Shown here piece by piece: positions 17,002-25,917 of a stretch of DNA of 55,255 nucleotides. Source of the DNA: JBFWUW01 sp050247075 (GTDB lineage Bacteria > Planctomycetota > Planctomycetia > Pirellulales > JBFWUW01). A program made the position numbers and the translations under genes. The first letter of the stretch is position 1; each line of letters starts with the position of its first letter. The notes below the pieces were generated by a model, which was not told the DNA's origin, did no database searches, and was given only the letters and a program-made list of their open reading frames with translations. The stretch spans positions 1 through 55,255 of the forward strand of contig JBFWUW010000051.1 in assembly GCA_050247075.1 (NCBI GenBank), written 5' to 3'.

Positions 17002-18102
17002 ATGCCTTGGTCCCTTAGTATTTTCTGGCGGCCCTTTCTTGTGGCGTCAATCGGTCTGGTGTTGTTAGCACATCCAAACCGGCAAGCCGATGCGCAAGAG
17101 GCAGCCGCCTCGCCAACGATGGAAACGGTCGAGCCTTACGCCATTTCACCGCCCGGCAACTCCGAGGAAATTCAATACGAGCAGTTGCCGCCGTTACCCG
17201 GCGCGCCAGCAAATGCTATTGTCGAGGCTCCGCCAGTCCAGCAGGACTGCCCGCCGGCGGTTTCGCGTCTGTTTCGCAACTATCCGATCGACTTTGATCC
17301 CGACCAGGCATCACAATGGCCGCGGGCGACCGTCGCGGACCGCGAGTTTACACTGCATCTAAGCGAGCTGTCGGAAACCTGGTTGGCGGCCAACACCAAC
17401 AACATGGGGCTGGCCACCACGCATGTCGAGTTTGAACTGGCTTTCGCTGGCCCCAACAGCCGCATTTCGGTGGCACCATCGTTTCAAATGCATTTGCTCA
17501 ACGGCCCCAATCGTCCCGATTTGCCGGCCAGACTGTACGACATTGACCTGGAAACGACCTTCACCTGGAGGGTATCGCCCCGCTGGACGTGGGAATTGAC
17601 CGTCATGCCGATAGTGCAAAGCGACTTTGAAACCAGCAACACACGTCTGCGCCTGTTTGGCAGCGTCGTAGGCCGCTACGAACTAACGCCTGTCTCTAGC
17701 CTGGTCTTTGGTGCCTTGGCCTCACCGTATCGCGGGCAGTCGATCATTCTGGTATTGGGCCTGCAATGGACACCCAATGACCGCTGGCAAGTCGATTTTG
17801 TACTGCCCGAACCGAAAGTGGCCTGGAAACTGCCGGATCATTGGCTGCCGAGTTCGTGGTTGTATGTGCGTTCGCAGTTGTTTGGCGGCACTTGGGACTA
17901 TCGTCAACCAAACGGCCAGAACGGCATCTTGGAGTACGACGACCAACGGCTGATGATCGGCCTGGAAGGGATGTTTGCCGGCGGCGGGCGCTGGTTTGTC
18001 GAAGGGGGCATCGCCTACGAACGCCAGCTTTGGCTGCCGTCCTCCGGCCGCGGAAGGTATCTTTCCGATGTTGGCATTTTGCAAGGAGGCCTGCGATTCT
18101 AG
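17002..18102 (+). CDS. Outer-membrane beta-barrel candidate (DUF6268-like)
   Basis: The 366-residue product has a signal peptide (FLVASIGLVLLAHPNRQADAQ), then a Pro/Glu-rich stretch to about residue 95. The rest consists of alternating amphipathic strands such as THVEFELAFAGPNSRISVAPSF, TTFTWRVSPRWTWELTVMP, RLRLFGSVVGRYELTP, IILVLGLQWTPNDRWQVDFVLP and RWFVEGGIAYERQL, ending LQGGLRF with a terminal Phe. A terminal Phe after a strand is the usual C-terminal signature of outer-membrane barrels. The pattern resembles DUF6268 barrel proteins of planctomycetes. Transported substrate or role is not visible. The upstream 266 bases are AT-rich and shared divergently with the SPFH gene. Confidence 0.7.
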   Translation: MPWSLSIFWRPFLVASIGLVLLAHPNRQADAQEAAASPTMETVEPYAISPPGNSEEIQYEQLPPLPGAPANAIVEAPPVQQDCPPAVSRLFRNYPIDFDPDQASQWPRATVADREFTLHLSELSETWLAANTNNMGLATTHVEFELAFAGPNSRISVAPSFQMHLLNGPNRPDLPARLYDIDLETTFTWRVSPRWTWELTVMPIVQSDFETSNTRLRLFGSVVGRYELTPVSSLVFGALASPYRGQSIILVLGLQWTPNDRWQVDFVLPEPKVAWKLPDHWLPSSWLYVRSQLFGGTWDYRQPNGQNGILEYDDQRLMIGLEGMFAGGGRWFVEGGIAYERQLWLPSSGRGRYLSDVGILQGGLRF

Positions 18103-18196
18103 GCTGGTCGGTAGTCACCAGAGGGTGATGCGGAGTAAAATGGTCAGAGCGCCGTCGAAGGCGTGTTGCCGTTTCCTTGCCAACGAGAGGCAATCC

Positions 18197-18988
18197 GTGT
18201 CGCAAAAACTACTCCTCGTGCTGCTGGCCTTTTCGGTCATCGCCGGCTGGCCCGACCCTAGAAGATCCGCCTGTGCGGAGGACAAACTGCCACCTCCGTT
18301 GACTCGTTATAAAGGGCGCGAAATCGCCCAGACCATGCACTTCACGGGGGCGGAATGGCTGGTGCGCGAGTCGCGAGAACGTGAAGAAGAGTGTTCGACA
18401 CTGTTAGAAGTCTTGGATGTCCGACCCGGTCAGACGGTGAGCGACCTTGGCTGCGGTAACGGCTTCTACACCATGCGGCTGGCCGAGATGGTGGGAGAGC
18501 AAGGCCGCGTTTTGGCGGTCGATATCCAGCCGGAGATGCTGACCTTATTGCGAGAGCGGGCCAAGGCCGCGAATGTCAAGAACATCGAGCCGATTCTTTG
18601 TGATCCGATTAATCCAGGTTTGCCCGCCGGGGAACTTGATCTGGTCGTGATGGTGGACGTCTATCACGAGCTTTCCTACCCCGAACAGGTTCTGAAGGGG
18701 ATTCGCGATAGCCTGAAGCCAGACGGCATGGTGGTGCTGGTGGAGTTTCGCCTGGAAGACCGCGATGTGCCGATCAAGCTGCTGCACAAGATGTCCAAGC
18801 GGCAAGTCATCAAGGAAATGACGCCCAACGGATTCAAGCTGGTTAGGCAGTTTGACAACCTCCCCTGGCAACATGTGATGTTCTTCGCCCGCGACGATTC
18901 TGAACTGCCAGAGATCGAGCCGACCAAGAAATTTCGCACGACTAAGTCTGGCCCGCTGCCAGACCGCCAGACAACAGGCGGCGAGTAG
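18197..18988 (+). CDS. SAM-dependent methyltransferase-like protein with a signal peptide
   Basis: The start is GTG 18197, preceded by GAGAGG at 18185-18190; the frame is open further upstream but overlaps the barrel gene. The 263-residue product begins with a signal peptide (KLLLVLLAFSVIAGWPDP). A complete class I methyltransferase fold follows: motif I VSDLGCGNGFYTMRLAE (G-x-G-x-G at about 85-89), acidic end of strand 2 in LAVDIQPEML, and LDLVVMVDVYHELSYPEQVL. A SAM enzyme outside the cytoplasm is biochemically odd, because SAM is not normally found there. Either the N-terminus is an uncleaved membrane anchor, or the family is exported for another purpose. The substrate is unknown. Confidence 0.8.
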   Translation: MSQKLLLVLLAFSVIAGWPDPRRSACAEDKLPPPLTRYKGREIAQTMHFTGAEWLVRESREREEECSTLLEVLDVRPGQTVSDLGCGNGFYTMRLAEMVGEQGRVLAVDIQPEMLTLLRERAKAANVKNIEPILCDPINPGLPAGELDLVVMVDVYHELSYPEQVLKGIRDSLKPDGMVVLVEFRLEDRDVPIKLLHKMSKRQVIKEMTPNGFKLVRQFDNLPWQHVMFFARDDSELPEIEPTKKFRTTKSGPLPDRQTTGGE

Positions 18989-19012
18989 TGGTTCGGCTCT
19001 TGGCTTTCCTGC

Positions 19013-19378
19013 CTAGCGTTGTTGCGTGGTTTCGTGCCGCACCGTGACCGTGGTCGAAATTCCGCCGCGGGGGGTGAAGGCGGCCAACAGTGTTAGTTTG
19101 CGAGGCTGCACGGCGGCGACAAAGTCATCCAGAATCTGGTTGGTGGCGTTTTCGTAGAAGATGCCCGCGCTGCGAAACTGTTGCAGGTACAGCTTCAGGC
19201 TTTTTAACTCCACGCAGCGCTGGCCGGGGACGTAGGTAAACGTCAGCGTGCCAAAGTCGGGCTGGCCCGTCTTGGGGCACATCGACGTAAACTCCGGGCA
19301 GACAATCTCAATCGTGTAATCGCGGCCCGGAAACTGGTTGTCGAAAGTTTCCAGCATAGCGCGGTAATCAATCCCCAT
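19013..19378 (-). CDS. queF: NADPH-dependent 7-cyano-7-deazaguanine reductase QueF
   Basis: The 121-residue enzyme reduces preQ0 to preQ1 in queuosine biosynthesis. It is the short, unimodular QueF type. The catalytic residues sit in EFTSMCPKTGQPDFGTL, with nucleophile C34 and D41. The family motif VELKSLKLYLQQFR follows, and YENATNQILDDF carries the substrate-binding region. The ATG at 19378 matches the usual QueF start better than an in-frame ATG at 19414, and GGAG lies upstream. queE is divergent, 86 bases away. No other queuosine gene is in the window. Confidence 0.95.
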   Translation of the reverse strand: MGIDYRAMLETFDNQFPGRDYTIEIVCPEFTSMCPKTGQPDFGTLTFTYVPGQRCVELKSLKLYLQQFRSAGIFYENATNQILDDFVAAVQPRKLTLLAAFTPRGGISTTVTVRHETTQQR

Positions 19379-19464
19379 TTTCGGCTCCTTTCGCTCAAAA
19401 TGGCATTGTGGCAAGATGGGTGCCGGCTCGCCAGGGGGCCGGTAAACCGTTTGGAGAGTTGTGT

Positions 19465-20151
19465 TTGAAAATCGCCGAAATCTATCGTTCGATCCAGGGG
19501 GAAGGCCTGCTCACGGGCACCGAAAGCGTCTTCGTGCGCACCAGCGGCTGCAACCTGCGCTGCTGGTTTTGCGACACGCCCTTCACCTCGTGGGCTCCCG
19601 AAGGGGAGGAATTGCCGGTAGATAAGATCATGGCCCAGGTCGAACGGCTTGAATGCAACCATGTGGTTCTGACGGGTGGCGAACCCCTGTTGTGGGCCGA
19701 TGCCGTAGCATTGACCCAGGCGTTGCAATCGGCCGGCCGCCATGTGACCGTGGAAACAGCCGGCACGGTCTTCTTGCCAATCCATTGCGATCTGCTTTCC
19801 CTCAGCCCCAAATTCGCCAGTTCCGCCCCGGCGTCGATCACACCCGGCGGTTGGCACGAAAGGCATCAACGTGCCAGACATGCGCCGGCTGTCATTCGGC
19901 GGATGTTGGGGGGATACGTGTACCAGATGAAATTTGTCGTCGATACGCCGCCAGACTGCCAAAGCGTGGAGCAATACCTGGCGGAGTTTCCGGAAATCGA
20001 CCGCGGACGCGTACTGTTGATGCCGCAAGGGACAAGTGTGGCCGATCTTTCGCGGCGGGCCGAGTGGCTGGAGCCGTACTGCACTTCCGCCGGTTTCCGG
20101 TATTGTCCGCGCAGGCAGATAGAGTGGTTCGGACTGACGAGGGGAACTTAA
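19465..20151 (+). CDS. queE: 7-carboxy-7-deazaguanine synthase QueE (radical SAM)
   Basis: This enzyme converts CPH4 to 7-carboxy-7-deazaguanine with SAM and an iron-sulfur cluster, upstream of preQ0. The TTG at 19465 gives a product of 228 residues beginning KIAEIYRSIQGEG, the usual QueE start, with GGAGAG at 19453-19458. The cluster motif is C29-x3-C33-x2-C36 in GCNLRCWFCDTPF, followed by VVLTGGEPLLW and TVETAGT. The C-terminal half (VYQMKFVVDTPPD, VLLMPQGTS) fits the family. An upstream GTG at 19408 is in frame but would add non-homologous residues. The gene is divergent from queF. Confidence 0.93.
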   Translation: MKIAEIYRSIQGEGLLTGTESVFVRTSGCNLRCWFCDTPFTSWAPEGEELPVDKIMAQVERLECNHVVLTGGEPLLWADAVALTQALQSAGRHVTVETAGTVFLPIHCDLLSLSPKFASSAPASITPGGWHERHQRARHAPAVIRRMLGGYVYQMKFVVDTPPDCQSVEQYLAEFPEIDRGRVLLMPQGTSVADLSRRAEWLEPYCTSAGFRYCPRRQIEWFGLTRGT

Positions 20152-20249
20152 TCCATGCGAATGAAGCAAGAAAGAAAGTTCGAACGACTGTTCTCGGCCA
20201 TCAGGGATTGGTTGCCCAGAAACCCAAACTCTTTGCGGAAAGGCTCGCG

Positions 20250-20747
20250 ATGATGTGGCTATGGCTGCTGTTGTTTGGCGTATTCGTGGGAGTCGTTAGC
20301 GGCCTGTTGGGAATTGGTGGGGGAGTGCTGTTGATTCCCGGCCTAATGCTGCTGTTTGGCTTCAGCCAGCAAGAAGCGCAAGGGACGAGCCTGGCCGTGT
20401 TGATACCGCCAATTGGCCTGTTTGCGGCCTTAGTGTATTTCCAGCATGGCTATATTCGCCTACCGGTCGTGGGAATCTTGGCGGGCGGGTTTGCTCTGGG
20501 CGCGCTGATTGGGGCCAAACTGGTGCCCCATCTGCCGACCGCGGTTTTGCGATTTGGGTTTGGAAGCCTGATGCTGTACCTGGGGTTCTTGTTCATACTA
20601 CCCGCCCGGACGGGCAAACCAACCGCGGCATTGCCGGCCGGCCTGGCGGCGGTTGCGGCCGCGATCGTGGCGAAGATCATCGGCCGCAAGGTCAAGACAG
20701 CTTCGCCTCGATTGCCGCCGGATGACCAAACGCAGTATCACATTTAA
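20250..20747 (+). CDS. Half-size TauE/SafE-type membrane transporter
   Basis: The 165-residue protein is strongly hydrophobic and opens WLLLFGVFVGVVSGLLGIGGG, then VLLIPGLMLLFGFSQQEAQGTS, the N-terminal signature of TauE/SafE anion exporters. About four to five membrane helices are visible, ending LPAGLAAVAAAIVAKIIG and a hydrophilic tail. Standard TauE proteins have eight helices and about 250 residues, so this is a single repeat that would have to dimerise. The start at ATG 20250 follows GGAAAGG. A longer open frame from 19653 overlaps queE in another frame and is not credible. The substrate (sulfite, sulfonate or other anion) is not known. Confidence 0.83.
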   Translation: MMWLWLLLFGVFVGVVSGLLGIGGGVLLIPGLMLLFGFSQQEAQGTSLAVLIPPIGLFAALVYFQHGYIRLPVVGILAGGFALGALIGAKLVPHLPTAVLRFGFGSLMLYLGFLFILPARTGKPTAALPAGLAAVAAAIVAKIIGRKVKTASPRLPPDDQTQYHI

Positions 20748-20801
20748 GGCGAATTGTTCGTGACGTGGCATTCATCCGCGATACACCCCTGCTGACCCGC
20801 C

Positions 20802-21869
20802 ATGCAAGAGATCGACCTCCAGAACGCGACCGCTTATTTGCGGCAGGTTGGCCAGTTGGCCGGCGATGAAAGCTGCGAAGTCGCCGAACTGGCCGGCGGG
20901 GTATCAAACCTGGTATTGCGTGTCTCTTTTCCCGACGGGCACCGGTCCGACTTTGTCCTCAAGCAGGCCAGGCCGCAACTGCGCACGGCGGATCCTTGGT
21001 TCTGCACGGTAGAGCGGATCTGGCGGGAGGTCGATGTCCTCAAGGCCTGTGCAGAATTGCTGGCCGATTTCTCGGCGGCCACCCCCAGTTTGCTGCACGC
21101 CGTGACGCCCGCGGTGTTGTTTGAAGATCGCGACAACTATGTCTTCACCATGTCCGCCGCGCCGGCCGCCCATACCGTTTGGAAGGCTGAACTGTTGGCT
21201 GGCCGCGTGGAACCGTGGTCTGCCCGGCAGTGCGGCCTGTTGCTGGGAGCGTTGCACGCTGGTTCGTGGAAAAGCACCGATTTAGCCGTGCGACTAGCCG
21301 ACCGCCAGGTGTTTCGAGAGCTGCGGCTCGATCCGTATTTTCGACATGTGGCCCGCGTCCATCCGGCGGAAGCCCGCCACTTTCAGCGGCTGATCGACGG
21401 TAATGAAGGTTGCCAACTGTCGCTCGTCCATGCCGACTTCAGTCCCAAGAACCTGCTGGTCTACCCGATAGCCGAAGCCAAGCAGCTTAGCGGCATGATG
21501 CTGGTCGATTTTGAAACGGGCCACTTCGGCGATCCGGCCTTCGACCTCGGTTTTTTCCTCAGCCATCTGGTCTTGAAGGCGTTCCATTTCAAGCCCCATC
21601 ATCAACCCTATCTCGACTTAACGCGCGAGTTCTGGACAGCCTATGAGTCAGTTCTTCGGCCCGCGATCGGCGACGTGGCCTATCGCGATCTGCTGGCCCG
21701 CGGCATCCAAAATCTGGCGGGCTGCGCCTGGGCGCGCATCGACGGCACCAGCAAAGTGGATTACTTGCAGGATACCGCCTGTCAAAGCTCCGTTAGAGTT
21801 TTCTGCCGCGAACTGTTTCGGGCGGAACCGAGCGACTGGTCCGTGGTGTTAGCGATGGCTGGATCGTAA
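20802..21869 (+). CDS. Aminoglycoside phosphotransferase-fold kinase (small-molecule kinase)
   Basis: The 355-residue protein shows the APH/choline-kinase fold. The nucleotide-binding lobe has LAGGVSNLVLRVSF and an ATP-binding Lys in DFVLKQARPQL. The catalytic loop is LVHADFSPKNLLV, with D212 as base, and the metal-binding Asp lies in MLVDFETGHFGDPAFDLGFFL. It resembles methylthioribose-kinase-like members rather than antibiotic-resistance enzymes. The next gene, a DgoD-like dehydratase, starts 209 bases downstream on the same strand, so a sugar-acid or related substrate is a reasonable guess. No signal peptide is visible, so it is cytoplasmic. Confidence 0.82.
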   Translation: MQEIDLQNATAYLRQVGQLAGDESCEVAELAGGVSNLVLRVSFPDGHRSDFVLKQARPQLRTADPWFCTVERIWREVDVLKACAELLADFSAATPSLLHAVTPAVLFEDRDNYVFTMSAAPAAHTVWKAELLAGRVEPWSARQCGLLLGALHAGSWKSTDLAVRLADRQVFRELRLDPYFRHVARVHPAEARHFQRLIDGNEGCQLSLVHADFSPKNLLVYPIAEAKQLSGMMLVDFETGHFGDPAFDLGFFLSHLVLKAFHFKPHHQPYLDLTREFWTAYESVLRPAIGDVAYRDLLARGIQNLAGCAWARIDGTSKVDYLQDTACQSSVRVFCRELFRAEPSDWSVVLAMAGS

Positions 21870-22078
21870 CGACGCCGACTGGCTGCAAGGCGGCTACTCC
21901 TTCCACGGTGTATTGGCACAAAACCGGTTCCGCGAAATGGATTCCACCAACACGGCAGCGGCCATGATAATGCCAAATCGTGTTCCGCGAGATTGATTTG
22001 GGCCGGCCTATCAGACAAACTCGACCAATCCAAGAGAAGCAATTATTACGCGAGAACAATCCCGCTGAGTACCATGCC

Positions 22079-23284
22079 ATGCGCCGCCAACCGCTATTGA
22101 ATCGACGTTCGTTGTTGGCTTCCGCGGGAGCCGCCGCGGCGGGGCAGGTTTTATTGCAAGACATGCTGTCTGCCCAAGAGAATCCGGCGGAACAAGTGGC
22201 CGACCGCGCCGCCGGCATCAAGATCACCAGCCTGCGGCCGACGATTCTCGGCCCAAAGGTTTTCATTAAGGTCGAAACAAATCATGGCGTGACCGGTTGG
22301 GGCGAGATCGACCAATTGGAACCCAAGACAGCAAGCGCCCTGGCAACGTCGCTGTTCGAATTGCTGGATGGCGAAAACCCAACGCGGATTGAGTACTTGT
22401 GGCAGAAGCTGTATCGAGCCCATCGCGACATGCGCGGCGGGCCGTTCATGGTCCACACCATCGCCGGCATTGACATGGCGCTGTGGGATATCGCCGGCAA
22501 GTTATGGCAGACGCCGGTCTACCGGTTGCTGGGCGGGCCGACCCGCGACAAGATCCGCGTTTATCCCTCGCCCAAGGCCAGCAAGGCTGGGGCGGGACCA
22601 GGAGAGTTCTCGGCCACGCCGGCCGAGATTCAACGGCACGTCGACTACATCAAACAGACCCGGCAACAGGTGGGACCGGACGGCGCGGTGATGTTCGATG
22701 CGCATTGCGCCCTGCCGCCGCCGCATCTGATTCAACTGGCCGCTGCCATTCAGCCCTACGATGTGTTATTCATTGAAGAGCCGGCCGTGCCAGGCAATAT
22801 CGAGGTCTTCAAGCGGCTTAAGCAGGCAATCAACATTCCCTTAGCCACGGGCGAACGCGACCGTACGATTTGGGAGATGCTGCCCTACCTGCAAGAGCGC
22901 TGCATCGACATCTTGCAGCCCGACTGCGCCCATACCGGCGGCATTTCGCAAATGAGGAAAATCGCCGCATTGGCGGAGGCATTCTTCGTGCCTCTGGCTC
23001 CGCATTGCGTTACGACCGAACTCGGCGTGACTGCCAGCTTGCACGCGGCGGCCTCGATTCCGTTCTTTGTGATCCACGAATATTATCCGCAGATTACGCC
23101 CCCCGGCTTGCTCCGCAAGTCGTGGAGCGTGAACGAGGAGGGCTACGCCTCTTTGCCGCAAGGGGTCGGCTTGGGCGTGGAGATCGACGAGGCTAAACTG
23201 GAAGAACTGTCCAAGCTGCCACCGGCAAAATGGGAATGGCCTACCCGCGGGCGCTTGGCGGATGGCTCGATTTCCGACTATTGA
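22079..23284 (+). CDS. Enolase-superfamily dehydratase, D-galactonate dehydratase-like, Tat signal
   Basis: The ATG at 22079 gives 401 residues with a twin-arginine-type leader (NRRSLLASAGAAAAGQVLL). The body belongs to the mandelate racemase/muconate lactonizing group: KVETNHGVTGWGEID, DMALWDIAGKLWQTPVYRLLGG and GGISQMRKIAALAEA. The apparent metal ligands are D207, E233 and E259, with catalytic candidates H209 and H309. Those spacings equal the ones I recall for E. coli DgoD (D183, H185, E209, E235, H285), shifted by 24. That suggests beta-elimination of water from a sugar acid. A leader on such an enzyme is unusual for a normally cytoplasmic step. It follows a kinase-like gene and precedes the second cytochrome operon. 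Confidence 0.88.
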   Translation: MRRQPLLNRRSLLASAGAAAAGQVLLQDMLSAQENPAEQVADRAAGIKITSLRPTILGPKVFIKVETNHGVTGWGEIDQLEPKTASALATSLFELLDGENPTRIEYLWQKLYRAHRDMRGGPFMVHTIAGIDMALWDIAGKLWQTPVYRLLGGPTRDKIRVYPSPKASKAGAGPGEFSATPAEIQRHVDYIKQTRQQVGPDGAVMFDAHCALPPPHLIQLAAAIQPYDVLFIEEPAVPGNIEVFKRLKQAINIPLATGERDRTIWEMLPYLQERCIDILQPDCAHTGGISQMRKIAALAEAFFVPLAPHCVTTELGVTASLHAAASIPFFVIHEYYPQITPPGLLRKSWSVNEEGYASLPQGVGLGVEIDEAKLEELSKLPPAKWEWPTRGRLADGSISDY

Positions 23285-23362
23285 ATGTTTCAGCATGTGT
23301 CGATCCGCGTCAGCGGACAGCATCGGCCGCCTTCAAAGCCTCTTGCTCCAGAATAGTATCCC

Positions 23363-25912
23363 ATGCTCAAGCCGCTGAACTTGCTGGCAGCCGCGTCATG
23401 GGCGTTGGCCACTGTAGGGCCGGTGCTTTGTCCCGCCGTGGCCGCGGTACCCGTCCGCTACAACCGCGACGTGCTGCCGATTCTGGCCGACCATTGTTTT
23501 GCCTGCCACGGGTTTGACAGTGCCCAGCGCCAGGCGGGTCTTCGCCTCGACCAACAGACGGGCAGCACCCAGGAGTTGCCGTCTGGTGCGCGGGCCATTG
23601 TGCCGGGAGACTTGCAAAGCAGTACGCTTTGGCAACGGATTACATCCCAGGACGAATCGGCCCGCATGCCGCCGCCGGAATCGGGCAAAATGTTGACGGA
23701 GCTCCAGCGGCAGACGTTGCAACGGTGGATTGAACAGGGGGCCGAGTACGAACCTCACTGGGCCTATGTGCCGCCGCAACGCGTGCAACCGCCGACACAT
23801 GCGGAAGCCGTTCAGCCGATTGACCGTTTCATTCTTGCCCGGCTGGAGGCGGCTCGTGTTGAACCCTCGCCGGCCGCCGATCGGCATACGCTCATCCGGC
23901 GGGTTACCCTCGACCTGACCGGGCTGCCCCCCTCGGCGCTTGAAGTTGATGCGTTTGTGAATGATCCACGGGCCGATGCTTACGAGCGAGTCGTGGACCG
24001 GTTGCTGGGGAGCGAGCATTACGGAGAACATTGGGCCCGTTGGTGGCTCGACCTGGCGCACTACGGAGACAGCGACGGCTATTTGCAAGATTTCTTGCGG
24101 CCGGTGGCTTGGCGTTATCGGCAGTGGGTCGTCGATGCCTTCAACCGCGACATGCCATTCGACCAGTTCACCATTCAGCAGTTGGCGGGTGATCTGCTTC
24201 CCCAGGCCAGTGTCTCGCAACGCATGGGAACCGGCTTCCTGCGGAATACGCTCAGCAACCGCGAAGGAGGTGCCGACCTGGAAGAGTACCGCGTCAACCA
24301 GGTGCTCGATCGGACCATGACCGTGGGGACAACGTGGATGGGTCTGACCATTGGCTGCGCCCAATGCCACGACCACAAGTTTGATGCGATCTCGCAGCGC
24401 GAGTTCTATCAACTCTATGCATTCTTCAACAACGCCGACGAAGCTAACCTCTACGCGCCGCTGCCTGCCGAGCGGGAAGCGTGGCAGGCAGCGAAGTTGG
24501 ACTACGACCGACAACGGGCCGAACTGCTGGCTCCGGCCGCTGTTCCGTTGGCGGAAATACAGGCGGAATGGGAACGGAAGATTCTGCATACCGAAACGCA
24601 TCCGGGTGAAGATTTCGCCTGGGATCGAACGCTGGAGTTGCTGGGGTTGCAGTGGGGGCAAGACCTGGGTGAAGGTCAACTAGAAGGGCTGGGCATCATC
24701 AAGACACCGCTGGAGGGGCGGACGATCGACCAACAGCAACGGTTGCAAGACTATTTTCTGCGGGCCGCACCGGCTGAGTTCGCCGACAGGCTGAAAGAAG
24801 TGCAATCCAGCGAGTTAGTGGCCAAGCTGGATGTTCTGGCGAATGCATTGCCCCCCGTGACACGTGCGCCCGCCATGATGCACTCACCTGCGCGTCGGCC
24901 AAACTATATTTTTTTACGTGGCGAATACCTGCGGCAAGGTGATGAAGTCGCACCCGCCACGCCGGCTGCTTTGCCCCCCTTAATTACCGGAGGCGACGCC
25001 GATCGGTTGGCGCTAGCCCGCTGGCTGGCCGCGCCGGAGAACCCCTTAACGGCGCGCGTTGCGGTGAACCGGCTGTGGCAAGAACTCTTCGGCCAGGGCC
25101 TGGTTGCCACGTCGGATAATTTTGGAGTCCGTGGCGAGCGGCCCTCGCATCCCGAGTTGCTCGACTGGCTGGCCATCGAGTTCATCGAGCAAAGTTGGAG
25201 CGTAAAGTCGATGTTGCGGACGATGGTATTGTCGGAGGCTTACCGGCAATCTTCGTTGGCCCGTCCGGAATTGAGTGAGCTCGATCCGACAAACAAGCTG
25301 CTGGCGCGGCAAGCCCGCCCGCGGTTGTCGGGTGAGGCGGTCCGCGATTCGGCCTTGGCCGTCAGCGGATTGCTAAACCGCACGGTCGGCGGCCCTAGCG
25401 TCAAGCCTCCCCAGCCGGATAGCGTCTCCAAGGAAGGTTATGCCAACAAGTGGCAACCAAGCCCAGGTGCCGACCGCTATCGGCGCGGGTTGTACACCTT
25501 CATTCAACGGACATCGCCGTTTGCCCAGTTTGTGACGTTTGATCTGCCCGACACCAGCCGCAGTTGCACGCGCCGCGAACAGTCGAACACTCCGCTGCAA
25601 GCCTTGAATCTGCTGAACGATCCCGTATTTCTGGAAGCCGCCCAGGCACTGGCCGCGCGAATCGAGCGGGAATCCGCCGGGGATGATGCGCGGCGGCTGG
25701 AGCACGCCTTTTTGCTGGTGCTAGCGCGTCCGCCACGGCCACCAGAAACAGAACGCTTGCTGGCCTATCTGCAACAGCAGCGGGCTTTGCTGCAAGCAGA
25801 GCCAGAGTCTGCCCGGATGCTGCTGCCGGACGAAGCCACGGATGCTGACGCCGCCTGGGTGGCCCTGTGCAGCGTGCTGCTGAACCTCGACGAATTCATC
25901 AATCGGGAGTGA
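23363..25912 (+). CDS. DUF1549/DUF1553 planctomycete cytochrome, copy B
   Basis: The 849-residue protein has a signal peptide (LLAAASWALATVGPVLCPAVA) and a PSCyt1 haem motif C45-x2-C48-H49 (HCFACHG). It continues with DUF1549 (DRFILARLEAARVEPSP, LTGLPPSALEVD, WARWWLDLAHYGDSDGY), a linker, and DUF1553 from about 555 (RLALARWLAAPENPLTARV, NRLWQELFGQGLVATSDNFG, YRRGLYTFIQRTSPFAQFVTFD). It is diverged from copy A at 11222, so the two are not a recent duplication. The DUF1501 partner starts five bases after its stop, indicating an operon. Role as for the family: exported, haem-bearing, reaction unproven. Confidence 0.92.
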   Translation: MLKPLNLLAAASWALATVGPVLCPAVAAVPVRYNRDVLPILADHCFACHGFDSAQRQAGLRLDQQTGSTQELPSGARAIVPGDLQSSTLWQRITSQDESARMPPPESGKMLTELQRQTLQRWIEQGAEYEPHWAYVPPQRVQPPTHAEAVQPIDRFILARLEAARVEPSPAADRHTLIRRVTLDLTGLPPSALEVDAFVNDPRADAYERVVDRLLGSEHYGEHWARWWLDLAHYGDSDGYLQDFLRPVAWRYRQWVVDAFNRDMPFDQFTIQQLAGDLLPQASVSQRMGTGFLRNTLSNREGGADLEEYRVNQVLDRTMTVGTTWMGLTIGCAQCHDHKFDAISQREFYQLYAFFNNADEANLYAPLPAEREAWQAAKLDYDRQRAELLAPAAVPLAEIQAEWERKILHTETHPGEDFAWDRTLELLGLQWGQDLGEGQLEGLGIIKTPLEGRTIDQQQRLQDYFLRAAPAEFADRLKEVQSSELVAKLDVLANALPPVTRAPAMMHSPARRPNYIFLRGEYLRQGDEVAPATPAALPPLITGGDADRLALARWLAAPENPLTARVAVNRLWQELFGQGLVATSDNFGVRGERPSHPELLDWLAIEFIEQSWSVKSMLRTMVLSEAYRQSSLARPELSELDPTNKLLARQARPRLSGEAVRDSALAVSGLLNRTVGGPSVKPPQPDSVSKEGYANKWQPSPGADRYRRGLYTFIQRTSPFAQFVTFDLPDTSRSCTRREQSNTPLQALNLLNDPVFLEAAQALAARIERESAGDDARRLEHAFLLVLARPPRPPETERLLAYLQQQRALLQAEPESARMLLPDEATDADAAWVALCSVLLNLDEFINRE

Positions 25913-25917
25913 CCGCC

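Noticed and set aside
19653..20747. A 364-codon frame covering queE and the TauE gene
   Set aside because: The first two thirds run out of frame through queE; only the part from 20250 resembles a TauE protein.
20802..21869. Antibiotic resistance by the APH-fold gene
   Set aside because: The catalytic motif is common to many small-molecule kinases, and the neighbours point to metabolism.
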